Of a DNA stretch of 64,000 bases, positions 11,350-20,111 are shown one piece after another. The stretch lies in the NCBI GenBank assembly GCA_965214795.1, contig OZ243976.1, forward strand, positions 5,270,001 through 5,334,000, read 5' to 3'. Position 1 is the first letter of the stretch; each line of letters begins with the position of its first letter. The stretch comes from JAJDXW01 sp965214795. GTDB taxonomy: Bacteria > Pseudomonadota > Gammaproteobacteria > HK1. Under the pieces are notes generated by a model that was not told the origin of the DNA, did not search any database, and was given only the letters and a program-made list of their open reading frames with translations. Position numbers and translations under genes: made by a program.

Positions 11350-12225
11350 TCAGAGGAATCCGTATTGCAGGGCGAGCCACATCTTGCGAGCCCGCGTCAG
11401 CCGAATCGGACGGTCGATTCGATTCCAGCCCCGCTGCTCGAGGCGGTCGAGCGTCTCCCGGTAGACCGCCATCATCAGGACCGCCGGCCGCATTCTCCGC
11501 CGTCCGACCTCCGTCACCAGCCGGCTCGCCTCGGCGTAGTACCCGCGGGCGAGGCCGGCAAGCTCCGCACAGACTTCGGCGAATCCCGGCTGAACGAACA
11601 GGGCGCTCGGCGTCCGTACCGCAATCCGGTTTCGCTCGAGCATTTCCTCGGGTATGTAAAGTCGGCCCCGCTCCGCATCCTCCCGGAGGTCGCGCAGGAT
11701 GTTCGTCAATTGCAGCGCGTTTCCCAACACCTCGGCAATTCGAGGCCCGGGGTCCCGGGGCACGCCGAAGATATGGACCGAAAGAACGCCCACCGATCCG
11801 GCCACCTTCCGGCAATAGTCGAGCAGGTCGCCCAGCTCTCGCATCCGCACCACCGGAGCCGCGTCGATCTCCATGCCGTCGATCACGGCGAGGAACTCCT
11901 CCCGCGGAAGCTCGTAGCGGTGCACCGGGTTCAGGAGCGCCCTCGTCGTCGGCCATTCCGGCCGTCCCGCGTAGAGCCGGTCGATCTCCTCCCGCCAGGC
12001 GGCGAGCGCCCATCGCTTGGCGGCAACTTCGCCCGGCTCGTCGGCGATGTCGTCCACTTCGCGGCAAAACGCGTAGATCGCGTGCAGGGCGTGCCGCCGT
12101 TCCACCGGCAGCACCCTCATCCCCCAGAGGAACGACGTGTCCGAACGGGCAACGATGCGGTCCACGTGCGCCCGGGGATCGACCGGAGGGTCGGTTCGTC
12201 CGCCGCCCGGGCCGCCTGGAACCAT
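11350..12225 (-). CDS. hpnD: presqualene diphosphate synthase
   Basis: Condenses two farnesyl diphosphates to presqualene diphosphate, the first step of squalene formation. It belongs to the squalene/phytoene synthase fold, with the first Asp-rich motif in FCREVDDIADEPG and the second in NILRDLREDAERGR. The open frame extends far upstream, but residues before ATG 12225 overlap hpnC in another frame and look like noise; GGAGGAG about 10 bp ahead of ATG 12225 supports this start and gives 291 residues, the usual family size. It lies 55 bp after hpnC. Confidence 0.92.
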   Translation of the reverse strand: MVPGGPGGGRTDPPVDPRAHVDRIVARSDTSFLWGMRVLPVERRHALHAIYAFCREVDDIADEPGEVAAKRWALAAWREEIDRLYAGRPEWPTTRALLNPVHRYELPREEFLAVIDGMEIDAAPVVRMRELGDLLDYCRKVAGSVGVLSVHIFGVPRDPGPRIAEVLGNALQLTNILRDLREDAERGRLYIPEEMLERNRIAVRTPSALFVQPGFAEVCAELAGLARGYYAEASRLVTEVGRRRMRPAVLMMAVYRETLDRLEQRGWNRIDRPIRLTRARKMWLALQYGFL

Positions 12226-12280
12226 CCCGGGATGCTCCTCCGGGTTCACGGCGGCAGGGATCCGGCAACGGCCGGCCCGC

Positions 12281-13216
12281 TCACCGGCCCGCTCGATGGT
12301 CCCGGCTTCCGGCCGGCGGACCGATGGGCGAGCGGTGCGCCGCGGCCGGGTGGAACCGGCTGAAGAGCCGGCCGGGAAGGACCCGGCCGATTCCACGGAC
12401 CCAGCACGCCGCGAGCCCGGTCTTCGCCAGCCCCACCCGTTCCGCCAAGGGGTCGCGCCGGCGGAGCTCACCGCCGAGCTTCCTTGCGATGGCCACGATG
12501 ACGGCCGCTTCCATGGCGAAGCGGGTATCGTGAAGCCGGCTCGGCAGACCCTCGGCCGACCCGAGCAAGCCGTCGGTCGCATCGAGGCAGCGGTGCAGCA
12601 CCCGACGGAGCCCGGCCGAAGAGCGGTTGGCGCCGAGGGCCTCGACGCCGACGCCCGCCGCGGCCATCCAATCCTGGGGGAGGTAGACCCGATTCAGGGC
12701 CCGGTAGTCGTCCCCGCAGTCTTGCAGGTGGTTGAGGATCTGAAGCGCGTTGCAGAGCGCGTCGGAGGCGGGGTACGCCTCGACCGGTCCGCCGTGGAGA
12801 TCGACGAGGTAGCGTCCGACCGGCGCCGCGGAGAGGTTGCAGTAGCCGATGAGGTCGTCCCAGTCGGCATAGCGGAGCTTCGTCGCATCCTGCTTGAACG
12901 CGCGGATCAGGTCCACGCCGTGTCGACGGGTCACCCCGGTCGCGGCCAGGCTGCGGCGGAGATCATGCGCCTTGCGGAAGTCCGGATCGGCGACCTCGAC
13001 GCCGCGCATCGCGCGGGCGAAACCGTCCAGGCGAACGATCTTGTCGCCCGGCTCCAGGTCGGGGTTGTCCGCGATGTCGTCGAGGGCCCGCGCGTAGGCG
13101 TAGAAGGCGGCGACGTGCGGCCGCAGATGCGCGGGCAGCAGCCGGGAGCCGACGGGAAAGTTCTCATCCGCCGCGGATTTGCCGGACGGGGTCTCGACCG
13201 AAGCAGCCTCGTCCAT
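12281..13216 (-). CDS. hpnC: hydroxysqualene synthase
   Basis: Converts presqualene diphosphate to hydroxysqualene. It is a squalene/phytoene synthase paralogue of hpnD with YARALDDIADN and ALQILNHLQDCGDDYR as the two metal-binding Asp motifs. At 311 residues it carries an Arg/Pro-rich tail of about 25 residues after the fold. As the first gene of hpnCDE it should carry the promoter upstream, in 13217-13327, but I cannot pick one out. Confidence 0.92.
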   Translation of the reverse strand: MDEAASVETPSGKSAADENFPVGSRLLPAHLRPHVAAFYAYARALDDIADNPDLEPGDKIVRLDGFARAMRGVEVADPDFRKAHDLRRSLAATGVTRRHGVDLIRAFKQDATKLRYADWDDLIGYCNLSAAPVGRYLVDLHGGPVEAYPASDALCNALQILNHLQDCGDDYRALNRVYLPQDWMAAAGVGVEALGANRSSAGLRRVLHRCLDATDGLLGSAEGLPSRLHDTRFAMEAAVIVAIARKLGGELRRRDPLAERVGLAKTGLAACWVRGIGRVLPGRLFSRFHPAAAHRSPIGPPAGSRDHRAGR

Positions 13217-13327
13217 CGAATACCCGATGCCCGACGATTCCGCCGGATACGTGTGAAACTTGAGGTTATCGCGAAAACCCGAGCCTCATCAACACGGACT
13301 CACGGCTCCCCAGGGCTCGTTCCTTGT

Positions 13328-13487
13328 CCGGCGACGGGTGAACCGGGCCTGTTCAGCCGGCCGTTCGGGAGCGCATTTCGTCGCCTGCGTGTCGGTTCAC
13401 ACCTCATGAAGCGGCCCTCGATCGCACGGCCGGCCGATCCGCATCCGCCGCCGGCACCCGGTCACGACAAGAAAATGGTCCTGCACG
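13328..13487 (+). repeat. dispersed repeat C, copy 1
   Basis: A block of about 155 bp homologous to the reverse complement of 21642-21797 and, for its last 70 bp, to 63777-63846. The shared landmarks are GGTGAACCGGGCCTGTT at the left and CGGTCACGACA...AAAATGGTCCTG at the right. It does not look coding. Divergence between copies suggests an old element or the end of a lost insertion sequence. Confidence 0.65.
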
Positions 13488-13843
13488 GCTCCCGCGGCCG
13501 GCGATGGCCGGCAGCAGGTTCGCGGGCGGGCGCAAGCGCGCGGGGCTTGCCCGAGTCGTCGCTTGGACATCGATCCCCACCCGCCGGCCGTGAAAGCGAC
13601 CGCACCCCTCCCCGCACTCCGGGCAGGTCCCGACCAGCGCCCGCCACGGCTCGACCAGGGAGGGGGCCAAGCCCTTCGGTGCGCGGCGCCGTCGCGCGGT
13701 CCACGCAAGCGCCTGTTGCCTCCCTCGCTTCTTCGAGTCGTCCTTCGCCGGCAGGGTGAACAGCCCGAGCGTCTCCAGCTGTTCGAGCACACGCCGCGCC
13801 AAGCGCGCGCGGCGCCCCGCAATCAATGAGTTATGGAAATGAA
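13488..13843 (-). pseudogene. decayed insertion-element protein, possibly DUF4338-like
   Basis: On the minus strand a reading frame gives RARLARRVLEQLETLGLF followed by TLPAKDDSKKRGRQQALAWT, which reminds me of the N-terminal part of DUF4338 proteins carried by transposons. After that the similarity dissolves into low-complexity sequence, and the frame runs into repeat C. It adjoins the left 64-bp inverted repeat, so that repeat may be the end of the same lost element. Between the repeat and the methyltransferase (13891-14071) a short minus-strand fragment with an in-frame stop is present that I do not recognise. Confidence 0.35.
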
Positions 13844-13884
13844 ACCCAAACCTGAAGACGGCTCTGTCAAAATGAATGCCATTG
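13821..13884 (+). repeat. 64-bp inverted repeat, left copy
   Basis: It matches 17248-17311 in inverted orientation with two mismatches. The pair brackets the sulfatase/small protein/methyltransferase cassette. On its inner side it is followed directly by a G run (13884-13890). Confidence 0.85.
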
Positions 13885-14071
13885 GGGGGGCCAGCGCATT
13901 GTCGTCGAAGACCGCGACGTTGAGGGTGCCGAGCACGAGGTCGAGGGCAGTGTGGCCTCAGAAGACCCGCACCGCCTGATCGTAGCCTCCGAGCCCCGCG
14001 AAGGGGTGCGAGTCGAGAGCGTAGTCCCAGAAACCGTCGATGGTCATCTCCGCGATGCGGAGGACGGAAGA

Positions 14072-15505
14072 CTACGAGCCATCGGCAGGCTCCAGCAGGA
14101 ACAGTTCCCGCAAGCCGCCTTTCAGCTTCAGTCGGTCGCGTATGGAGAAATGCCTGTGGACTTCCGATTCGAAGTGCTCGGCGGTGTAATCCGCATAATC
14201 CTCTTGCCTGTTCTCCAGAAGCGTTTGGAACATCTCGTCGTCCCGCTCGACAAACTCCAGGATGCACGTCGCGTCCAGGCTCCGAAGCCAGCCGATGAAC
14301 AGCGGTAGCGGGATGTTCGCCGCGACGCGCATGTGGTGGATCAGGGCAAGGGCGAGCACCAGGTCGGGACTTCGCCGCGCATCGAACGCCAAGCGCTCGC
14401 GGCCCGCCCAACCCTGCCCTGGCGAGAGGTTCGCAAGGTCCATCACCAAAGGGATGACATTCCGCGGCCCGCTCTGCCGCACCTCGCGATAGAGCAAATC
14501 GACGGCATCCGGATCCCCGTCCACGGCAACGACCATTCCCGAATGCTCGGCGGCGATGCGCGCGAACGTACCGGTATTCGCACCCAGGTCCCAGGTCAGG
14601 CCGGGACGGCATGCCGCGGCGTGCCGTAGCACGAATTCCTTCTTCCGCTCGAAATCGGCCGCGTCGTAGGAATGGCTTCCGGCGTACTGCGACCAGTCCG
14701 AACGCACCGGCCCATGGGACAGCCCGCCGATGAGCCGCTCGAGGCTGTCCAGCAACGCGAACAGCACTGTCTTCGGCTGTCGTCGACGCGAGCGCACCGG
14801 CCGGCGAACGCGGCGCTCGGCCTTGGCGGGAAACCAGATGTGGGACAGGACGCCGCGCTTGAAGCGCCGCAATCCGTAGAAGTACCGGCTTGCCTCCTCT
14901 GGCGGGATACCCTCGAGGCGCGAACGCAGCAGCGGCTGAAACGGGATGCCCAGATGCGCCGCCAGCGACAACGGCGTCAGGAAGGTCGCACAGAACTGAC
15001 GATACCCCCGCCAGTATTCACCATCCTCCCAGGGAACGAACGATGGCACATCGATGAACACCGGCCGCGCGCCCATCCACTGCACATTGAACGGCGTCGC
15101 GTCCTTGAGCAGCCATCCGTTCGTGGCGGCCGTCTGAAGCACGCGCAATTGCAGCATCGCCGCGTCCTTGAGCATCGAGAACGGCCACTCGTAGGGCCAG
15201 GTCACGAAATCCACGGGTTCGTGCTCCGCCGCGGCGCTCCAGCCCTCTTGCATGACGTACCGGGCGTCGGGGGACTCCGGGTCGAGGAGCCTGGTCGTCA
15301 CGACCTCGCCGCTGGCGGTCAGCTCCCTGAAAAAAGGCTCGGCGAGCAGTTTCCCCATAGTCCGGGCGGCGGATTGACTCAGCCCGCGAACGATGCGCTC
15401 GTCTCCGGTGTCCCGGACCACCCGGTACACGCGTCCGCCCGGATCCTTGAACGACCCGCCGTCAACCCCGGGCTTCTCTGTCATCCGTCCGCCCGTCCGT
15501 GACAT
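14072..15505 (-). CDS. class I SAM-dependent methyltransferase with N-terminal extra domain
   Basis: A 477-residue protein in two parts. Residues about 20-240 look like a kinase-fold-like region (MLKDAAMLQL, then NGWLLKDATPFNVQ and FIDVPSF). Residues about 290-470 form a Rossmann methyltransferase: motif I is TWDLGANTGTFARIA and motif II VVAVDGDPDA, with a later LALALIHHM segment. It probably methylates a surface glycan or its lipid carrier, judged only from its neighbours. It is the last gene of a tight three-gene set and overlaps the small membrane protein gene. Start ATG 15505 or ATG 15484; neither has a convincing ribosome site at good spacing. Confidence 0.8.
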   Translation of the reverse strand: MSRTGGRMTEKPGVDGGSFKDPGGRVYRVVRDTGDERIVRGLSQSAARTMGKLLAEPFFRELTASGEVVTTRLLDPESPDARYVMQEGWSAAAEHEPVDFVTWPYEWPFSMLKDAAMLQLRVLQTAATNGWLLKDATPFNVQWMGARPVFIDVPSFVPWEDGEYWRGYRQFCATFLTPLSLAAHLGIPFQPLLRSRLEGIPPEEASRYFYGLRRFKRGVLSHIWFPAKAERRVRRPVRSRRRQPKTVLFALLDSLERLIGGLSHGPVRSDWSQYAGSHSYDAADFERKKEFVLRHAAACRPGLTWDLGANTGTFARIAAEHSGMVVAVDGDPDAVDLLYREVRQSGPRNVIPLVMDLANLSPGQGWAGRERLAFDARRSPDLVLALALIHHMRVAANIPLPLFIGWLRSLDATCILEFVERDDEMFQTLLENRQEDYADYTAEHFESEVHRHFSIRDRLKLKGGLRELFLLEPADGS

Positions 15506-15734
15506 CCGGACCGTCGCTGTCCTCCGCCTTCCTGTGGCCGCCGAAAACGCGGCGTTTCAAACGGCCGAGATATCCCCGGACGACATAGCCGCCGGCCGCC
15601 AGAAAGCCCAGCACGGTGGTGACGACGAAACCGGCGGTGCCGGGATCGACGTAGGCATGAGCCACTGTCGGCGCAGTACCGAATGCAATGGCGACGATCG
15701 GCAGATCGTGCCGCGGTTGCGGTGGTCTACTCAT
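15462..15734 (-). CDS. small membrane protein with YVDPGT motif
   Basis: A 90-residue protein: an N-terminal hydrophobic segment, then AYVDPGTAGFVVTTVLGF and a second hydrophobic stretch, ending in a basic tail (RLKRRVFGGHRK). I know this YVDPGT type as a short membrane protein beside sulfatase-fold genes; its function is undescribed. ATG 15734 overlaps the upstream sulfatase stop by 8 bp, which supports this start over the longer frame from 15782. The stop lies inside the methyltransferase gene, so all three are probably translated from one message. Confidence 0.7.
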   Translation of the reverse strand: MSRPPQPRHDLPIVAIAFGTAPTVAHAYVDPGTAGFVVTTVLGFLAAGGYVVRGYLGRLKRRVFGGHRKAEDSDGPDVTDGRTDDREARG

Positions 15735-17256
15735 ATAGAAACTCCCTGTGGTCGAGATCGATGTTCCGGGGAACCGGACCATACTTCGGAGACCTGCTTT
15801 TTCGTGGTTCGACGAGTGCGCTTTCTCCGCCGGACAAGCAGCGGAGTATGGCGTGAACGGCGTCCAGAGTGGTCATCCATCCCTTGGCCGAAGCCTCGTC
15901 GAACCAGACGGCGCACGCATCGCGTGGATAGACTGCGCCCAGAACCCCGTAGTTGTCCTGAAAGACGAATGTCGGATCGTCCTCGAACTCCAGTCCTTGG
16001 GACAGCAACATGCCGTGATCGCCGTACACCAGGAGAATCGCATCGGGGTCGTTGTCTTCCAAATGGCGGATGATTGCATCCAGTTGGTAAGCCGCATGTT
16101 CGCTTTTCTTGATGTTATAGCTCTTGTATGCTTCGAACTGCTCCACGTTGCCGTGGCGGAATGACCTGTTCACGTGTCCCGGCCGTTTCGAGTGGGCCAT
16201 CACGAATTGAGGCCCGTCATTGGCGCTCGCCTTCTCGATCGCCTCGACGGTCAGCTTATCGTACCCACGGAAGCTTCCGCCAAACCAGCGGCAGTAACCC
16301 CAGAAAGAGAGAACTCGTATGCTGGCATCCAGCAGATTGCAGACGGCACTTCTATCGAGTGTGATGTAGTTGTCGATGTAAGGGCCTTTGCGTTTCCCGA
16401 AGTAGTCGTTTTTGTAGATTGAGGTCGTCTCGTACCCGTTGCGATGAAGGATGCCGAGCAGAGCACTCGGATTCCGGCCGGAGAACAGGAACGGATCTCG
16501 GTGTCTGCCCTGCTTTTTCAATTCCCTTCGTTGCGAAGCGTACACATCGACATCCAGAGCCAGCACCGAGTAGAGGGCATGCTTTGTATTTACGGAGTCG
16601 GAGAAGAAGTTGGAAAAGCGGCGCATCCTGTCCTCGACCAGATCGTGAAACCCGGTGGTCTCCACTCCGAGGTTCTTGCGAAGCAGAGAACGCGGGACCA
16701 TGGCATCGAAAGAGACGAAATACAGGTTCGGGGTCCGCTGGAAGGAGATTTGCCGAATGTTCGATACGTCTCCCGACACCGGGGCACCATCCGCCGCCAA
16801 GTGTTCACCTGCAATCACCCCGAGACCCAGCAATGCCACCCCCGAAAGCGCTACGCCGCCCCACCGCAACTCGTCAACGACACGGAAGGCCACGAACAGT
16901 CCCGCCCAGGACATGACGCACAGCAGGGCAAGGAGTGCCCTGTTCCCGGCAAGATAGAGATCGGTGTGAACGATGTACGCCGTCCCGACGCCGGCCAGCA
17001 CGATTAGCGACAGGGCGGCATTCGCCACGTTCTTGCGGCGGAGAAAGAGCAGCGCTCCGAGCAGCAGGACGGTGTTGACCGCCCCGCCAAGAACGAGGAT
17101 GGCATCGAGATCAAATGCGGAAAAGGCCGCCGTGGACGAGGTGTACGTGGCGTCGAAGGCCACCGCCACGACCAAGGTCGCGAATACGAACTTGAACGCT
17201 ATCGCGCGCACGAGCCCCGGGACACTTGGCGCGTGCGGGGGGGGGGGCAATGGCAT
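15727..17256 (-). CDS. membrane-bound sulfatase-fold phosphotransferase/hydrolase
   Basis: A 509-residue protein with about five N-terminal membrane helices (up to about 165) and a periplasmic alkaline-phosphatase-superfamily domain. Metal and nucleophile landmarks are NLYFVSFDAMVP near 185, a Ser/Thr-rich nucleophile region (SDSVNTKHALYSV), and LLVYGDHGMLLS near 405. LTA synthase and lipid A or glycan phosphoethanolamine transferases share this layout, so transfer of a phospho- or sulfo-group on an envelope glycan is likely; the substrate is inference. The start codon lies inside the right 64-bp repeat, and eleven C residues follow it within three codons. If the tract is excluded, a GTG about 15 codons in could serve. 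Confidence 0.78.
   Translation of the reverse strand: MPLPPPPHAPSVPGLVRAIAFKFVFATLVVAVAFDATYTSSTAAFSAFDLDAILVLGGAVNTVLLLGALLFLRRKNVANAALSLIVLAGVGTAYIVHTDLYLAGNRALLALLCVMSWAGLFVAFRVVDELRWGGVALSGVALLGLGVIAGEHLAADGAPVSGDVSNIRQISFQRTPNLYFVSFDAMVPRSLLRKNLGVETTGFHDLVEDRMRRFSNFFSDSVNTKHALYSVLALDVDVYASQRRELKKQGRHRDPFLFSGRNPSALLGILHRNGYETTSIYKNDYFGKRKGPYIDNYITLDRSAVCNLLDASIRVLSFWGYCRWFGGSFRGYDKLTVEAIEKASANDGPQFVMAHSKRPGHVNRSFRHGNVEQFEAYKSYNIKKSEHAAYQLDAIIRHLEDNDPDAILLVYGDHGMLLSQGLEFEDDPTFVFQDNYGVLGAVYPRDACAVWFDEASAKGWMTTLDAVHAILRCLSGGESALVEPRKSRSPKYGPVPRNIDLDHREFLYE
17237..17247. repeat. homopolymer G11 (C11 on the coding strand) in the 5' end of the sulfatase-fold gene
   Basis: Eleven consecutive G on the plus strand, read as C11 in the gene starting at 17256. 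On the coding strand two ATGs overlap as ATGAATG just ahead of the tract (17260 and 17256) in different frames; only the second is in frame at the present length, and the loss of one C would bring the first into frame. Confidence 0.8.
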
Positions 17257-17311
17257 TCATTTTGACAGAGCCGTCTTCAGGTTTGGGTTTCATTTCCACA
17301 ACCCATTGATT
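17248..17311 (-). repeat. 64-bp inverted repeat, right copy
   Basis: Partner of 13821-13884. It encodes the start codon and upstream leader of the sulfatase-fold gene, so any promoter for the cassette lies in or beyond this repeat. Confidence 0.85.
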
Positions 17312-17736
17312 CAAGATGGATAACAGCCTCCTTCTCCGGCCCCTCCGAAGGGCCTTGACACACGCCCCCCCTGGTGACACCCGAGTTTGACAGTTGCTCA
17401 TACATTTCGGGGTCTGGAGGGAAGCATGATGTCGATAAATCAAGGCGTTACAAAGCCCGACACGAGCTCCGCGCTCGATTTACATACTCACCTTTCGGGG
17501 TTTGTTTTGGGTGGAGGATTTCAGATAACTTGTTGAATATCTGGATAAAAAGGGCCTCACACGTGTCGGAATGGAGCCGGGATTGTAGCGCAGGGAACCG
17601 GGTCACGAACGGCGATCCGCACAACGCTGGCGGGCTCGTCCCGCATCATGGGCACGGCGCCCGACGAGACGGACTGCGACGAGGCGGGGCTTTACCGCGG
17701 GCCTTCGAACGCGCCGGTGGCCGTGGGTCCGTCCGA
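17312..17736. other. gene-free, relatively AT-rich region upstream of the cassette
   Basis: I see no gene here. The base composition is visibly lower in G+C than the flanks. A small inverted repeat CAGATA...TATCTG lies at about 17523-17544, and a TTGACA occurs at 17387, without a convincing -10 in either direction. Confidence 0.4.
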
Positions 17737-18711
17737 TCATCGGAGGGATTCTCGTCCTCCATCCGGCACGCGCCGCAGAAAGTCCCTTTCGTCTCGACAC
17801 TCCAGCGCTACCCGCACGAGTGCGGCGGTGGAGACGTCTTCGACCTCCGCCAACCGGCGGAACAGGAAAGGCGAGACGGGAATGCCCCGCGACTCGAACA
17901 CCTGCAGCACGGCTGCACGCCGCGTCTCCAACAATGCCTCGGCGCGGCTCTCCCGGCGTTCTTCGCGCAGAAACGGATCGTCGTCCGGTCCCGTGCCTTC
18001 CGCGGCGCCCAGCGCACGCCCCACCCGGCGCAGCGCCGCCGTGGTCTCGACGGAGGGCCCCGGCTCGTTCAGCGCCCGATGAATCTCCTTCGCCGTCCAG
18101 CCCGGAAACGCGCGGCTCGACGGTACGACCCGAAAGCCGCCCTCCCCTCGTAAATGAATCGTCAGGCCCGGACGAAGGGACGCCGGACGGCTCGGCTCGG
18201 GCTCGTCCGGCACCTCCACCCACACCTCCGGAAAGCCCCACGACTCGTACAGCTCGAGCTTGCCGCGCCGAACGTCCGTCGTGTTGTCCACCTCCAGTAC
18301 CACGTCGGGCAAGGCGTCCGTGCCCACCTCGATGGCCTTGCCCCGGGGAACCGTCTGCGCCGGGCGCAGGAACAGGATCTGGTCGGCCTGCATGATGCGT
18401 TGCCGCTCGCCGCGCACGTTGCGCACCAGGAGATCCGTGTGCCCGACCGCTTCGATCGGCGAGCCCCGGGCCGCGGCGATTCGGTCGGTCAGCTTGGCGA
18501 GGCGCTGCGAGGGGCGTTCGTGATAGTAGCCGACCGGCTCGCATACCATCGCGATTTCGGTGTCGGCGTTCCAGAGCTCGATGCGGTCCTCGTAATCGGC
18601 GATTTCATCTCGCGGGATGTGCACCGGACGGCAGCCCGGAAACTCCCGCGTCTCCGGTCGTCGGGGCTCCGCCGGCGGCCCTGGAACCGCAGTAGAGGTC
18701 ACGTCGGCCAT
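17737..18711 (-). CDS. Uma2-family (DUF820) PD-(D/E)XK protein
   Basis: A 324-residue protein whose residues about 45-215 form the Uma2 fold. The core shows PDVVLEVDNTTDVRRGK followed by LELYESWGFPEVWVEVP, the usual PD..E-V...D..K...Y...G..E.W pattern of a restriction-like nuclease fold. The C-terminal 110 residues are helical and charged (RREERRESRAEALLETRRAAVLQVFESRG). Uma2 proteins are often annotated as endonucleases, but their role is not established. The sequence is unlike the 48-56 kb paralogues. It stands alone, with ATG 18711 as start. Confidence 0.82.
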   Translation of the reverse strand: MADVTSTAVPGPPAEPRRPETREFPGCRPVHIPRDEIADYEDRIELWNADTEIAMVCEPVGYYHERPSQRLAKLTDRIAAARGSPIEAVGHTDLLVRNVRGERQRIMQADQILFLRPAQTVPRGKAIEVGTDALPDVVLEVDNTTDVRRGKLELYESWGFPEVWVEVPDEPEPSRPASLRPGLTIHLRGEGGFRVVPSSRAFPGWTAKEIHRALNEPGPSVETTAALRRVGRALGAAEGTGPDDDPFLREERRESRAEALLETRRAAVLQVFESRGIPVSPFLFRRLAEVEDVSTAALVRVALECRDERDFLRRVPDGGRESLR

Positions 18712-18766
18712 GAAGCGTATAGTAGCCCATGCGGCGTGCCCGTCCGGGGGGCGGGGCCGAAGAGGG

Positions 18767-18996
18767 TCAGGCGGGGACGAGCACGAAGTCGAAGCGCCCT
18801 CGCCACTCCCCGTCGGCCGCGCGCCCGAGGCGCATCACGAGGTCGTCACGGAAGCGGTCGGTTCCGAGAACACGTAGTCCAGGGGCGACGAACCGGCGCG
18901 GGCGACGATGCCGAAGGCGGTCGTGCCCACGGCACCAGCCGTCGCAAGGCCAGCCAGCGCGCGCCGGCGGGTGATGGTCGCAGCCCCGTTCGACAT
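18767..18996 (-). pseudogene. Tat-signal N-terminal remnant
   Basis: ATG 18996 opens a frame with a twin-arginine-type signal (TRRRALAGLATAGAVGTTAFG) that stops after 53 residues. A second frame continues with GRAADGEWRGRFDFVLVPA to about 18767. I read this as a frameshifted exported protein gene of unknown family that has lost its body. Confidence 0.35.
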
Positions 18997-19097
18997 GGTT
19001 TTGGCTCCTCTCGTCCGCCCGTACGCGCAATCCGCGCGGGCGGGCCCCGGTCTTCTCGGTCTTCTCCGTCTTCTCCCGGGGCCGATCGCGTGCGACT

Positions 19098-19447
19098 CTA
19101 CGCCTCGTCCAGGTCGCAGTCGGTGTAGCCCATCTGCCGCCCGCCGTCGGTGCAAAGCTCGACGAGTTGCCGGCCCCGCTCGCTCTTCTCCGCGATCCGG
19201 GTCCGGACCACCGAAGCCGCCTTCGCGAGCGCCGGGTAGTCCTCCCGTGGCAGGTGGAAGCGGGTGCCCCCGAGCTTGTCGAACTTCTCGTGCACGATGA
19301 AGTCCCCTTTCCGGAGATGGTACGCGAACCGTGCGAAGTCGAGGTCTCCCGCGTACTCCACGATTGCCCCGAGGTCGTCCGGCAACGGGTCCCACGCCTC
19401 GCGTTGACGTGGATGTCGTTGAATGGAAGCGGGTACGAGGACAGCAT
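19098..19447 (-). pseudogene. C-terminal remnant of a TRAP-type (DctP-like) solute-binding protein
   Basis: One minus-strand frame gives PLPFNDIHVN and, after a frame change near 19400, the frame PDDLGAIVEYAGDLDFARFA to a stop at 19098. This order (PFNDxxVN...LPDDLxAIVEYA) recalls the C-terminal region of TRAP transporter binding proteins. The N-terminal two-thirds are missing, and 19460-20111 holds no gene that I can support, though a minus-strand frame of 81 codons (19559-19804) is open. Confidence 0.45.
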
Positions 19448-20111
19448 GAGGCAGATGATGTACTTTGCGACCCCCGCTCGGAAGCGGTCGTCGAAGGGCT
19501 CGTCGGGGCCGTTCGCCGCCGCGTTGATGGTGCCCGATACCGCCTGCGTCGCGAGAAGCTACGACAGGTGTTTCGCCGCGAAGGCCGCTACCGGTTGTGC
19601 TCCAACATGACCGGTGAAGACCCCGCCGAGCTGTGGCGCCATTCTGAGGTGGTCCCGGAAAAAGGCGAGGGCACCGGCTCGCGCCGCATCCCGGATTGCT
19701 CCGTCATCCCACCCGATCCGTCTACGGAACAGAGTGGTCAATTCTCGTGGGGCCCCGCGGGAGAATTCAGGAAACAACAGCATGGACGAGGGCATGCCCC
19801 GCAACGTGGCAACGTCAGGACCATTTCACGCTACGGTGTCGGGACGGACCGCAATGCTCCGGTCGCCCGCACGTCGCGAGCCGCGGGTCGGACCCGCTCG
19901 GCGTAATCGGACCCAACCCCCTGCATGCACTCTTCCGGGCCGGAAGCATCGGACTGCGACGAGCGGACCCGACCCGTGATCCGGTCCGCGGTCCGTTGGT
20001 CGGCCAGGGTGAAACGGCCCTGGCAGCGATGCGGCAACGTGGCCGCCTCACATCCTTTCCGGTCGTTCCATTGTCGAAGGCGCCCAGCCGCCCGAAAGTG
20101 TCCGGGCCCGT

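Noticed and set aside
9937..12363. A plus-strand open frame of 808 codons
   Set aside because: It lies antisense to hpnE and hpnD and shows only G+C-driven composition.
12226..12582. A 119-residue N-terminal extension of HpnD
   Set aside because: It overlaps hpnC in another frame, has no similarity, and a good ribosome site precedes ATG 12225.
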